Below, in pieces: positions 35,081 to 44,529 of a stretch of 45,347 nucleotides of DNA. Each line of letters opens with the position of its first letter. Position 1 is the stretch's first letter. The position numbers and the translations under genes were made by a program. Source of the stretch: an uncultured Collinsella sp. (GTDB lineage Bacteria > Actinomycetota > Coriobacteriia > Coriobacteriales > Coriobacteriaceae). Location of the stretch: NCBI GenBank assembly GCA_900542085.1, contig UQMK01000017.1, positions 1 through 45,347 on the forward strand. The letters are read 5' to 3'. Under the pieces are notes generated by a model, which saw only the letters and a list, made by a program, of their open reading frames with translations, was not told where the DNA came from and did not search any database.

Positions 35081-38000
35081 ATGAGGTGGACTACTGTTCG
35101 AGCGCTTTGCCGCCGCCTGACCGTTGCCGCGGTGACCCTCACCATGGTGACGGGCTCGTTGCCCGCGGGCGCGTTTGCCGAGACCCTCACCACCGACGGC
35201 ACTTTTGTGCAGGCGGATAACGGCCAAGCAGCCGACGCCGCTCCCGCCGATTCGGCTGACGCCCAAACGTCAGACTCTGCTTCCGCCGACCCCGCGCCCG
35301 ATGCCGGCGCTGCCGATCCCACAGTGCCCGCCGCCGGTGACACCCCTACGCCCCCGGACTCCGAGATTGCATCGGCGGCAGGCCTGACGGGCGCTGGGCA
35401 GACCGAGAGCACGCCCGTGGCCACGCTCGCCATCGATCTTGTCGAGGGCAAGGAGCTCGCCGAACAGCAGAAGCAGGAGGAGACCGCCGAAGCCGAAGCA
35501 ACCTGGAATGAGGATCTTGGGCTCTGGATGACCTCGAAGGGCGCCACGGGCGTAAAGGACGAATACGACGATGGCTACGTGGCCGGCGAGCAGACCCCCG
35601 CGCAGTACTACTTCTCGATTGATAGCCTCACCAACGAAATATCTATCGAGTATGGCGACGCGGGCATTACCACGTTGGAGGTGCCCTCGACCATCGACGA
35701 CAAAAATGTCGTAAGCCTTACGGGTATGGGAAGCGCTGCGCTCACATCGATCACCTTCGCCCCTAATTCGCATGTCCGCTCGGTTGGAGGCTTGGGCGGC
35801 AGCAGCATCAAAGAGATCGCACTGCCCGATTCGGTCGAGGAGCTCAAGAGCTATGCATTCTACAAAAGCAAGACGCTCCAAACGGTAACCTGGCCCAACA
35901 ACGCGGCCTTTACCACGATTCCCGAGCAGGCCTTTAAGGAATGTGAACAACTTGACGACAAGGTGGTGGCAACGCTGCCGCCTTCGGTCAAAACTATCGA
36001 CTATCTTGCATTCGCCTATTGCGGCGTGCCACAGTTCTATGTCTCGGACACAACAGTGCTCACCTTTACGCAGATCAATGTGCCGGGCACGGTGGAGCGG
36101 ATTGAGCGCAATGCCTTTGACGGGTGCTCGCATGTGTCGTCGGTGACGATCGGCGACGGCGTTAAATATATCGGAGCGCACGCGTTCGCCTCTCTTGATC
36201 CTGCGATTGCCGGCAAAGAGATTGTGCTACCCAAAAGCGTGGAAATGATAGAGTGGGGAGCTTTTGAGAACACGAGATACGGAAACGAGACGAACCATAA
36301 TGCCGTTGCCCTGCGCGTGATGAACCCCGATCTTCAGTTTGGTGAGGCGGGCTATCCGGGCGACTATAATGAGCGCGTGACAATCGATGGCGTAACGTAT
36401 GCGATTCCCTTTAGTGAAGGCCAGACCATCTATGCCTATGCGACCGATTCGGCTGGCAACCCCTCGATGGTCAAAAAGCTTGCCGATGCCGTGGCCGATC
36501 GCAAGGACTCCGTCGATTCCTCGAAGCCTGCCTACACGTTTGAGTGGATGGGCGAGGCGGCCCAGGTGACGGGCAAACTTCCCCAGAGCGCGACGGCTAC
36601 ACTCGTGCAGGCGGGGCAGTCCACGCCGCTGGCGGTTGGCGATGACGGCAGCTTTACAGCGGACGCTCTCTCCAAGACAGCAGCCACCCTGCGCATTTCG
36701 CTCAGCGGTTACTATGACATGGTGCTGGCGCGCCCGGGCGACCAGATGACGGGCACATGGAATATCGGAGAGATTAAGGCGGAGGACTTTACCAAGATTC
36801 CGGCCTCGCGCGCGATTGAGCTCAACGTGGGCTATCTTGAACCGATTGTGGGCCAGGATAAGACCGAACGCATTGAGCTCGATAGTCTCGATAACATCGA
36901 TCTGACGGTGAAGAGCGGCGGCAAGACGCTCAAACCTGCCAAGGGCGACAAGGAAAACGACTTCCGTATCCAGGGCACAGCGCTCGTGGTGTCGCAGGCC
37001 ATTGCCGACGCAGACCAGGATCTTGAGATAACGCTCGAGCCCAGAGACAGCCTCAAGCTGGGTGGGGCGACGGCGACGGTGAAGCCTTCGGCCGGCAAGG
37101 TCGATATCGACTTGAAGCCTTGGGGTACGGCGACGGTCACGACCAAGGGCGACTACCAGGGCGCCAACCGCGTGCTGGTGTTCCGTACGTCCGACGGCAA
37201 GCTGGTCGCCGACGGCGTCACCTATCTGATGGGTTACGAAGACGATGGCACCACGCCTATCATGAAGGCCGAGACGCCGCGCCTTAAGGCCGGTTCGTAC
37301 ACCATCGTTGCCTTTAACAAGACGAGCTACGACATCCAAGCGACGAGCTATTCCACGTTTAGCCGCCTAGGGCTGACCGTGGGTAAGCATATCGCGCAAA
37401 AGCAGGTGAAGATTGAGGACGGCAAACAGCTCGACGTGACGCTCGACGTCCCCACGTTTGACGTGGAGACGTATCGTGTCGAGCGCGGGCTGACGGCGGG
37501 CTCGGTTATCGCCGATTCGTCCGCGGTCGTTGGCGTGGAGACCGAGCTGCGCATTCATTACGAGCTCAAGGACAGCCAGGCTGCCAAGATTGAGATTCCG
37601 CTGGCCAAGGATGCCGTCGAGGATGTGTCCGCAGGCGCTCGCGAAGCCGGCGCCAGCTCCGATGCCATGTGGGCTGGCACAACTTGGGAGGGCGACAACC
37701 TCGTTCTCAATATGAAGAAGGGCATGGGCGCCGATGTGTTTGTGCGCTTTAAGCCTAAGACCGCGGGCATCTATGCCATCTCGCCGCTTATTACGCTGGG
37801 CGAGGTGACATTGCCGCTGGGAAGCACCACACTCGAGGTTAGCGGATCGCGCATCGAGGTCGACAGCACCGACGTTCACAGCCTACTGGGCAATGTGGCC
37901 TACGTATACGCAGCGCCCGGAAAAAGCGTGCAGCTTACCGTGGGCGCGGGCGCCTCGGCCGCAAAGTACACCGGCAAGACCAATAAACTCGGCCGTGCCA

Positions 38001-41000
38001 AGATTGAATACGACCTGCCGCAGGATACGCTTGCCGCCGAGCGTGTGACGCTCGAAGCGCGCGTGGGCTCGACCGATGTTGCCGCCGCTGCTGCCGAGGT
38101 AACGGCTCGCAATTATGTGCGCTATGTTCCGGGTGCTTCGGTCTGGAACTTTGATGTGACGTATCGTGGCGGTACGCAAAACTTGGTCAAGGACGGCAAG
38201 GACACCGGCAAGAGCCTGTGGACCTTCCATCATCTGCCACAAAAGAAGAACGCCTACTGGACCTTTGACATCACGCTCGAGGTGGGAAACGAAGAGGCCG
38301 CCGACACGCTCGACCTGTACGTGGACTGCGTGGATGGCAAGACGGTGACGATTCCTCTGACTCAAAAGTCGCGCGAGGGCACCCGTGTGCGCTATGTGGC
38401 GGAGTATGTGGACGAGGGATATCTCAAGCTGCTCGACGAGTTTAACAAGGCGAATGATTCAACCTATGTGAACTGCGGCAACTTTGAGCAGATCTTTATG
38501 CCGCAGACCTACCGTATCTCCAATGCTCAGCTTATGACTATGCTGAGTTTTGACGCCAACGCTTCGGCCAAAAAGCATTCCGCCGCGGCCGAGGAGCGCC
38601 AGCAGGAGTTCTCGAATGCCGTGCAGCAGTGGCACGAGTATATGATGGATAACTCGTTTAATGATGTCGACGAGGCCTTTAACGACGCGATTGACCAGAT
38701 GGTCGCCGATGCGCTTGCCGAGGAGGACAAGGACGGTAAAGAGGGCGAGGCCCAGGGTGGTGCTGCTCGCAAGGCCCGCCGTGCCCCTGCCGCCAGCGAC
38801 GGCGAGGGTGATGATGCTGGCAACGACGAGGCCGCTCAGTTTGCGGCTGAGCTCAAGGCTGCGGTCGGCGGGTCGGCGGCGCTGCTAACCCAGCAGGGCG
38901 ACAGCTATGGCGTCAATGTGGACAAAATGATCTTTGAGGATGCTTACGGCACCAGCGAGGATTGGTATCAAGAACTCGCGGCGGCCCAGGGCGCGAACGC
39001 AGCGGATGCGGCCGCCATCAAGGAGCTCGTCGACCATGCATCGCGAGCGGAGTTTATTGCCCAGCAGGCCGAGGACCTGGTGGGCCAGTCGATGGGTATC
39101 GGCCAGCTCAACCAATACGGAAGCTGGAATGACGCAACTGCTGCGGCACTCAACAAGTGTGCGGGCATTAAGGCCAGCGAGTACAACGGCCAGTCGATGA
39201 GCGGGTTTAACGATTTGGGCCAGGCGCTCGGCAGCTCACTGAGCTACAAGGCGGCTGACGACGATACCGTCAAGGGCTTTAAGGTCGCCGCGCCCGATGG
39301 CGAGCAGACGGCCTATATCGAGTCGGAGTTTATCGAGAACTCCAATAACAACAAGAACCAGGCGCTTCTGTTTAACTCGATCGCCATGCAGTGCGACATT
39401 CTGGACAACCTGTACGACAACTGGAATGTGGTCCATAGCCTCAATAACTCTACGATTCGCGGTTGGCTTATGGCCTGGAAGCGCAACGGCGACGTGAGCG
39501 CCCATATGAAGCTCATCCGCACGATCCGTTCGCTCAAGAGCTATAAGATTGAGTGCGAGATGTTCGGACAGGTCTTTAAGACCGATGCGTGGAAGGCGGC
39601 CGGCCAGGCGTTTCCCGCGGCGACCCAGGGCATCGGCATCTTTACCGGCATTTACGGCGTGAACGATGCCAGCAAGAACTGGGAGAACGTGAACGTCCGT
39701 ATGCAGAAGGTGAAGGGCGAGCGCGAGGGCTATGAGCTTCAGCATACGCGCTTACTTGCCAAGCCCGAGAAGACCGAGGACGACTGGAAGTGCATTTACG
39801 CGCTGCGCGACGCCATGGAGAAGGCGCGTGCGTTTGAGGATCTGCTGTATCGCCAGCTCTGCCACGACAGCACCGATGTGGCGGTGGGCTCCATTATGAC
39901 AATCGCCGGCGTGCTGACGGCCGGTTCGGCGGGTACCGTGGTGGGTGCTGCCTATGACGCGGCTTCGACCAGCGTAGGTTCGGAGCGCGCGATTAAGCTG
40001 ACCAATGCCGAATGCGCCTACGATGTTGCCTGCGAGCAGGTGGAGCGCGCATGCCAGAATCGCATTACGGTCAACTGGGGGGAGCTGACCGATGCCGAGG
40101 TCTACAAGGCCAACAAGGACGGCTTGATCTCGGACGAGAAGATGCAGTCGATTTTTGAGGCGCGTTATCGCAATGTGGCCGCCAAGGCTGCACCCGACCC
40201 TGCGGGCGTGGTGTACGAGGGCCTACTGTCCAATACGGTTGAAGGCGCGACGGTTGAGCTGTGGAGCGCCGACGATGTGGCCGGTACCAATGCAGTGCGT
40301 TGGGATGCCGAGGAGTATGAGCAGGACAATCCGCTTGCAACGGGTGCGGACGGTGCGTACAACTGGAATACGCCGACCAGCTGGTATCAGGTGCGCGTGA
40401 CCAAGGACGGGTATGAGGAGGCGCGTTCGGCTTGGCTGCGCGTGCCGCCGATTCAGACTGAGGTGAACATTGGCTTGGTGTCGACGGCGGCGCCCGGGGT
40501 GGCTTCGGCCCATGCCTATACCGATTGCATCGAGGTTGAGTTTGCGCAGTATATGGATGCGAGCGACGATGCCCTGGTCGCATTGTGCGCGCAGGGCTTG
40601 GGCGACGTGACGTATACGTGGCTCGACAAGCAGGACGATCCCAATGGCAAGCCGCTGTCGCGCGTGCTGCGTATTCGCTATGCCGATGCGCGTGAGGCGG
40701 GCTCGACGGTGGCGTTTGAGCTCGACGGTGCTCGCAACTACGCCGGCACGGTCATGCCACGCTGGGCAAGTGGCGAGCTTGTCGTGGGCGTTCGTGCCGA
40801 CAAGCTCAAGCTCAACGTGGAGCAGGCCGTGACCATGCTTGATGGCGGTGACTTTGAGCTGGTGGCGCACGTGACCGATAAGGCGGGCAAGCCGTTTGCG
40901 GGCGCCAAGGTTAGTGTTGGGCTGGAGTCCTCGGCTATCTGCTCTGTCGATGCCACCCAGGCCGTGACGGGCGAGGACGGTGCGGCGACGTTTGTGCTGC

Positions 41001-41701
41001 ATGGTGCTCTGCCCGGTTTGACGACGTTGACGGCGACGGTGGATGACACGGCGCTGTCCAAGCAGGTCGACGTTCGCGTGTCTGCCGAGGCAGTGCGACC
41101 GGCGCGACCGGTTGCGACGATTGGTGCGACGACGTTTGGTGCATGGTCGCCCAAGGAGAACTACATTACGGTGCCCAAGGGCACGAAGCTGGAGCTTTCT
41201 GCCGAAGACGGCACGACGATTTGGTACACCACCAACGACACCTGCCCCTGCCGTGACGAAGGCCGCGTAAAGTACACCGAGCCTATTGCGCTCGATAGCA
41301 ACATGTATGTGCGCATTGCGGCACAGCGCCCTGGCATGTCGTACAGCGAGTATTCCGAGCGTCTGAACATTACGATCACGGTGACCGATGAGGCGGCGCC
41401 TGAGCCGACGCCCGATCCCAGTCTGAAGCCAGAGCCCGAGCCGACGCCTGACGGCGGCGAGCAGGGCGGCGGTGCGGATGGCTCTGGTGGCGCCGGGGTC
41501 CCTGCGGGCAGTTCGACTTCGACGACGACCACGGTGACGAGGGACAAGTCCAAGGGTAAGGGCGAGAACGGCAAGAAGTCCGGCGGTACGGAGCTTGCCG
41601 GCACGGGTGACTCCGCCGCGATGACGGTCGCTGCCCTGGGCATCGCCGGTGCAACCGTCGCCGCTGCCGGTCTCGCCGCAACCAAGCGCCGCAAGCGTTA
41701 G
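35081..41701 (+). CDS. Giant LRR (BspA-like) LAXTG-anchored surface protein 2
   Basis: A 2206-residue secreted protein, probably an adhesin. Signal peptide ~1-34 (ends PAGAFA). An acidic Ala/Asp/Pro region follows, then BspA-type LRR_5 repeats at ~186-400 (IKEIALPDSVEELKSYAFYKSK; VPGTVERIERNAFDGCSHVSSVTIGDGVKYIGAHAF). Residues ~400-1100 look like a string of beta domains I cannot name. About 1130-1720 is a large, mostly helical region with an acidic/basic linker (KARRAPAASDGEGDDAGN, ~1228-1248) and a Gly/Ala-rich hydrophobic stretch at ~1600-1625 (VGSIMTIAGVLTAGSAGTVVGAAY). A carboxypeptidase-regulatory-like domain (~1710-1790), a Big_1 domain (~1906-2005) and an Fn3-associated domain (~2007-2103) follow. 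It ends with a Pro/Gly linker, LAGTG at 2172-2176, a helix and KRRKR. AGGAAAGGA precedes the ATG. Confidence 0.87.
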   Translation: MRWTTVRALCRRLTVAAVTLTMVTGSLPAGAFAETLTTDGTFVQADNGQAADAAPADSADAQTSDSASADPAPDAGAADPTVPAAGDTPTPPDSEIASAAGLTGAGQTESTPVATLAIDLVEGKELAEQQKQEETAEAEATWNEDLGLWMTSKGATGVKDEYDDGYVAGEQTPAQYYFSIDSLTNEISIEYGDAGITTLEVPSTIDDKNVVSLTGMGSAALTSITFAPNSHVRSVGGLGGSSIKEIALPDSVEELKSYAFYKSKTLQTVTWPNNAAFTTIPEQAFKECEQLDDKVVATLPPSVKTIDYLAFAYCGVPQFYVSDTTVLTFTQINVPGTVERIERNAFDGCSHVSSVTIGDGVKYIGAHAFASLDPAIAGKEIVLPKSVEMIEWGAFENTRYGNETNHNAVALRVMNPDLQFGEAGYPGDYNERVTIDGVTYAIPFSEGQTIYAYATDSAGNPSMVKKLADAVADRKDSVDSSKPAYTFEWMGEAAQVTGKLPQSATATLVQAGQSTPLAVGDDGSFTADALSKTAATLRISLSGYYDMVLARPGDQMTGTWNIGEIKAEDFTKIPASRAIELNVGYLEPIVGQDKTERIELDSLDNIDLTVKSGGKTLKPAKGDKENDFRIQGTALVVSQAIADADQDLEITLEPRDSLKLGGATATVKPSAGKVDIDLKPWGTATVTTKGDYQGANRVLVFRTSDGKLVADGVTYLMGYEDDGTTPIMKAETPRLKAGSYTIVAFNKTSYDIQATSYSTFSRLGLTVGKHIAQKQVKIEDGKQLDVTLDVPTFDVETYRVERGLTAGSVIADSSAVVGVETELRIHYELKDSQAAKIEIPLAKDAVEDVSAGAREAGASSDAMWAGTTWEGDNLVLNMKKGMGADVFVRFKPKTAGIYAISPLITLGEVTLPLGSTTLEVSGSRIEVDSTDVHSLLGNVAYVYAAPGKSVQLTVGAGASAAKYTGKTNKLGRAKIEYDLPQDTLAAERVTLEARVGSTDVAAAAAEVTARNYVRYVPGASVWNFDVTYRGGTQNLVKDGKDTGKSLWTFHHLPQKKNAYWTFDITLEVGNEEAADTLDLYVDCVDGKTVTIPLTQKSREGTRVRYVAEYVDEGYLKLLDEFNKANDSTYVNCGNFEQIFMPQTYRISNAQLMTMLSFDANASAKKHSAAAEERQQEFSNAVQQWHEYMMDNSFNDVDEAFNDAIDQMVADALAEEDKDGKEGEAQGGAARKARRAPAASDGEGDDAGNDEAAQFAAELKAAVGGSAALLTQQGDSYGVNVDKMIFEDAYGTSEDWYQELAAAQGANAADAAAIKELVDHASRAEFIAQQAEDLVGQSMGIGQLNQYGSWNDATAAALNKCAGIKASEYNGQSMSGFNDLGQALGSSLSYKAADDDTVKGFKVAAPDGEQTAYIESEFIENSNNNKNQALLFNSIAMQCDILDNLYDNWNVVHSLNNSTIRGWLMAWKRNGDVSAHMKLIRTIRSLKSYKIECEMFGQVFKTDAWKAAGQAFPAATQGIGIFTGIYGVNDASKNWENVNVRMQKVKGEREGYELQHTRLLAKPEKTEDDWKCIYALRDAMEKARAFEDLLYRQLCHDSTDVAVGSIMTIAGVLTAGSAGTVVGAAYDAASTSVGSERAIKLTNAECAYDVACEQVERACQNRITVNWGELTDAEVYKANKDGLISDEKMQSIFEARYRNVAAKAAPDPAGVVYEGLLSNTVEGATVELWSADDVAGTNAVRWDAEEYEQDNPLATGADGAYNWNTPTSWYQVRVTKDGYEEARSAWLRVPPIQTEVNIGLVSTAAPGVASAHAYTDCIEVEFAQYMDASDDALVALCAQGLGDVTYTWLDKQDDPNGKPLSRVLRIRYADAREAGSTVAFELDGARNYAGTVMPRWASGELVVGVRADKLKLNVEQAVTMLDGGDFELVAHVTDKAGKPFAGAKVSVGLESSAICSVDATQAVTGEDGAATFVLHGALPGLTTLTATVDDTALSKQVDVRVSAEAVRPARPVATIGATTFGAWSPKENYITVPKGTKLELSAEDGTTIWYTTNDTCPCRDEGRVKYTEPIALDSNMYVRIAAQRPGMSYSEYSERLNITITVTDEAAPEPTPDPSLKPEPEPTPDGGEQGGGADGSGGAGVPAGSSTSTTTTVTRDKSKGKGENGKKSGGTELAGTGDSAAMTVAALGIAGATVAAAGLAATKRRKR

Positions 41702-41738
41702 GTTTTGGTGGCGGCGCCTATCCTCGTCTTTAGCAAAA

Positions 41739-41954
41739 TCTCAATCTGTAACACCAAGCCAGATATTTGGGCTCCAGGTGTTACAGATTGAGATGAACTG
41801 TTCAGCCGCCAACCTAACGTCTCGATCTGTAACACATAGCGAGGAATTTGGCCTCTAACTGTTACAGATTGAGATAAAGAGGCGGCGGCGGGCGCAATAT
41901 CTCGATCTGTAACAGTTACGATGCTCAACAGGGCCTAACTGTTACAGATTGAGA
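41739..41954. repeat. Array B: six 15-bp boxes, alternating orientation, ~40-nt period
   Basis: Boxes start at 41739, 41779, 41820, 41860, 41900 and 41940, spacing 40, 41, 40, 40, 40 exactly as in array A. The first box is again 37 nt after the stop codon. The first pair is perfectly complementary (16 bp); the other two have one G-T each. Spacers at equivalent positions resemble those of array A (for example both sixth boxes are preceded by GCTCAACAGGGCCTAAC) but have diverged, so the arrays are paralogous. Confidence 0.92.
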
Positions 41955-41985
41955 CAAACGCCGGAATTAGTTTGCCGACCAGGCC

Positions 41986-42022
41986 CCCAACCACCACAAA
42001 GGTGCCTGTCCCCATCGTGGCG
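41986..42022. repeat. Decayed GGGACAG-family palindrome after array B
   Basis: The left arm CCAACCACCACAAAGG and core TGCCTGTCCCC match the copy after array A, but the right arm (CCATCGTGGCGGTCGGG) carries four mismatches to the left. It lies 31 nt past the last box of array B. Confidence 0.6.
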
Positions 42023-42040
42023 GTCGGGCGGCCGGCATAG

Positions 42041-42078
42041 AAAAAGTCCCCGCCGGGCGTGTGCTCGACGGGGACTTT
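42041..42078 (-). terminator. Terminator of the NfnAB-like operon
   Basis: AAAGTCCCCG (42043-42052) pairs with CGGGGACTTT (42069-42078); on the minus strand a T5 run follows. It lies 28 nt beyond the stop of the downstream gene. Confidence 0.85.
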
Positions 42079-42106
42079 GCCGTTTGGTGGCTAGTGCTGT
42101 AGGTGA

Positions 42107-43516
42107 TTACTCGCCCAGCAGGCTCTTGGTGATGGAAGCGGCGGCCTTCTTGCCGGCGCCCATCGCCAGAATGACCGTAGCGGCACCGGTGACGATGTCG
42201 CCGCCGGCCCAGATGCGGGGATCGGTGGTCTGGCCGGTCTCCTCGTCGGCGACGATGTAGCCCCACTTGTTGAGCTCCATCTTGCCGCCGATCTTGGCGG
42301 CGAAGGGGTTGGCGTTGGTGCCGATAGCCGAGATTGCGACGTCGCAGGGGATCTCCTCGATGGCGCCCTCGATGGGCACCGGACGACGACGGCCGGACTC
42401 GTCGGGCTCGCCGAGCTCCATCTTCTGGACCTTGACGGCGCACACGGAGCCGTCCTCGCCAGCGACAAACTCGAGCGGGGAGACGAGCGGCAGAACCTCG
42501 ACGCCCTCGGCCTTGGCATGGTGCAGCTCAGCGCGACGGCAGGGCATCTCGTCCTCGGTACGACGGTAGGCGATAATGGCGTGCTCGGCGCCCAGGCGCT
42601 TGGCGGTACGGACGGCGTCCATAGCCACGTTGCCGCCACCAAAGACGACGACGTTCTTGCCGTGCTTGGTGGGGGTGTCGTACTCGGGGAACTTGTTGGC
42701 CTTCATCAGGTTCACGCGGGTGAGGTACTCGTTCGCGAAGAAGACGTTGGGCAGGTTCTCGCCGGGGACGTTGAGGAACTTGGGCAGGCCGGCGCCGGTC
42801 GCCACGTAGATGGCGTCGAAGCCCTGCTCGAACAGCTCCTCGGCCGTGGCCATGTTGCCCACGACGGAGTTGTACTCAAACTTGACGCCCATGTCCTCCA
42901 GGCCGTCAATCTCGCGCTTGACGACTGCCTTGGGCAGACGGAACTCGGGAATGCCGTAGACCAGCACGCCGCCGCCGGTAAAGAAGGCCTCAAAGACGGT
43001 GACGTCAAAGCCGTTGCGGGCGAGCTCGCCGGCGCAGGTGATGCCGGACGGGCCAGAGCCGACGACGGCGACCTTCTTGCCGTTCTTGGGGGCCATCTTG
43101 GGCGTGGAGGCGAGCTCGGGGCGGTCACCCAGGAAGCGCTCGAGCTGGCCGATGGCCACGGGCTCGGACTTCTTACCACGGATGCACTTGCCCTCGCACT
43201 GGTTCTCCTGCGGGCAGACGCGACCGCAGATGGCGGGAAGCATGGAGTCCTCGCGGATGGTATCGAGGGCGCCGCCGAAGTCCTTCGCGCGGATCTGCTC
43301 GATAAAGCGGGGGATGTTGATGTTGACGGGGCAGCCCTCAACACAGAACGGCTTCTTGCAGTTGAGGCAGCGCTCGGCCTCGGCTAGCGCCATCTCCTCG
43401 GTGAAGCCCTTGTCGACGGGGCGGAAGTCGCAGGCGCGCTCGGCAGCCGGCTCCTCGTTATCGGGGGTGCGGGGTGACTTCATATCGGCAACGAAACGAC
43501 CGTTAACTAGTGGCAT
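42107..43516 (-). CDS. nfnB: GltA-type NADPH-dependent oxidoreductase, NfnB-like subunit
   Basis: A 469-residue flavoprotein of the glutamate synthase small-subunit family. Two [4Fe-4S] motifs lie near the N-terminus: CLNCKKPFCVEGCP and, further on, ICGRVCPQENQCEGKC. FAD site VAVVGSGPSGITCAGELARNGFDVTVFEA, NADP site VVVFGGGNVAMDAVRTAKRLGAEHAI, and the C-terminal WAGGDIVTGAATVILAMGAGKKAA. Databases usually call such proteins NADPH-dependent glutamate synthase (gltA), but its start overlaps a sulfide/dihydroorotate-dehydrogenase-like FAD subunit by 10 nt. That pair is the layout of NfnAB (SudAB), the bifurcating NADH-dependent ferredoxin:NADP oxidoreductase. NfnB is my preferred reading; no glutamate synthase large subunit is present. 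Confidence 0.82.
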   Translation of the reverse strand: MPLVNGRFVADMKSPRTPDNEEPAAERACDFRPVDKGFTEEMALAEAERCLNCKKPFCVEGCPVNINIPRFIEQIRAKDFGGALDTIREDSMLPAICGRVCPQENQCEGKCIRGKKSEPVAIGQLERFLGDRPELASTPKMAPKNGKKVAVVGSGPSGITCAGELARNGFDVTVFEAFFTGGGVLVYGIPEFRLPKAVVKREIDGLEDMGVKFEYNSVVGNMATAEELFEQGFDAIYVATGAGLPKFLNVPGENLPNVFFANEYLTRVNLMKANKFPEYDTPTKHGKNVVVFGGGNVAMDAVRTAKRLGAEHAIIAYRRTEDEMPCRRAELHHAKAEGVEVLPLVSPLEFVAGEDGSVCAVKVQKMELGEPDESGRRRPVPIEGAIEEIPCDVAISAIGTNANPFAAKIGGKMELNKWGYIVADEETGQTTDPRIWAGGDIVTGAATVILAMGAGKKAAASITKSLLGE

Positions 43517-44346
43517 GCGCAGCTCTTTTCCTCATAGGCCTTGAGGGACGCGCCCTCTTCGGAACGGTAAGCGGCCTGGCGGGCACGAAGGTCATCCCAG
43601 TCGACCAGGGTGGCATCGAAGTCGGGGCCGTCGACGCAAGCGAACTTGGTCACGCCGCCCACCTCGACGCGGCAGCAGCCGCACATGCCGGTGCCGTCAA
43701 CCATGATGGGGTTGAGCGACGCGGTGATGGGGGTGTCGTACTTCTGGGCGGTGAGGGTCGAGAACTTCATCATCGGAACGGGGCCGACGCAGAAGACCTG
43801 GCTCACGGCCTTGTCCTGCAGCAGGCGCTCCAGCGGAGCGGTGACAACGCCCTGCTCGCCGTAGGAACCGTCGTCAGTGGTGATGTGGATGTGGTCCTCG
43901 TCGAGGAGTTCGCGGAACTGGTCCTCCATGAGCAGGAGGTCCTTGGTGCGGGCGCCCATGATGGCGTGCACCTCGTGACCGGTCTCGACCAGGTGCTTGG
44001 CGACCGGGAAGGCAATTGCCAGGCCGACGCCGCCGCCAATGACGGCGCAGGGGCCCTCAGCCATCTCGGTGGGAACGCCCAGCGGGCCCACGACGTCGCG
44101 CAGCGACTCGCCGGCCTCGTAGGTGGAAAGCATCTCGGTGGTCTTGCCGATCACCATGAAGATGAACTCGACCCAGCCCTCGTCACCGTTCCAGCCGGCC
44201 AGGGTAAACGGGACACGCTCGCCCGTCTCATTGGCGCGAACCATGAGGAACTGTCCAGCGTGCGCATGCTTGGCGATTGCGGGCGCCTCGATGCGGAACT
44301 TGAACACCTTCTCCGAGAACTGCGTCTTCTCCAGGATCTTATACAT
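43507..44346 (-). CDS. nfnA: FAD/NAD-binding and [2Fe-2S] subunit, NfnA-like
   Basis: A 279-residue protein of the PyrK/SudB-like ferredoxin reductase family. The FAD domain (1-100) has AGQFLMVRANETGERVPFTLAGW. The NAD domain has GGGVGLAIAFPVAKHLVETGHEVHAIMGAR and VFCVGPVPMMKF. The C-terminal [2Fe-2S] motif is GTGMCGCCRVEVGGVTKFACVDGPDFDA. In NfnAB this subunit binds NAD and passes electrons to the partner. The end reads EEKSCACH, an unusual cysteine-rich tail. The ATG is preceded by AGAGGGG on the minus strand. It is the first gene of a two-gene unit. Confidence 0.85.
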   Translation of the reverse strand: MYKILEKTQFSEKVFKFRIEAPAIAKHAHAGQFLMVRANETGERVPFTLAGWNGDEGWVEFIFMVIGKTTEMLSTYEAGESLRDVVGPLGVPTEMAEGPCAVIGGGVGLAIAFPVAKHLVETGHEVHAIMGARTKDLLLMEDQFRELLDEDHIHITTDDGSYGEQGVVTAPLERLLQDKAVSQVFCVGPVPMMKFSTLTAQKYDTPITASLNPIMVDGTGMCGCCRVEVGGVTKFACVDGPDFDATLVDWDDLRARQAAYRSEEGASLKAYEEKSCACH

Positions 44347-44529
44347 AGAACCCCTCTCTTGTTAGGGCGACCGAACCGTGCCTCCACGGAAATGGACGGT
44401 AGCCCGAATAAAACCGTACGCGCACAGGCGTTGTGCAGACATACGGTGCAAATTATACCCTCATGGACATGTCGCTTACGTGTATCTTCGGCGGTTGGGA
44501 GCAGGGTTTATCCACTTTGGCCTACCAAA

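Noticed and set aside
41700..42106. Remnant of an insertion sequence between surface protein 2 and the NfnAB-like operon
   Set aside because: No transposase fragment in any frame and no target-site duplication could be seen; the repeats are fully accounted for by the array and one palindrome.
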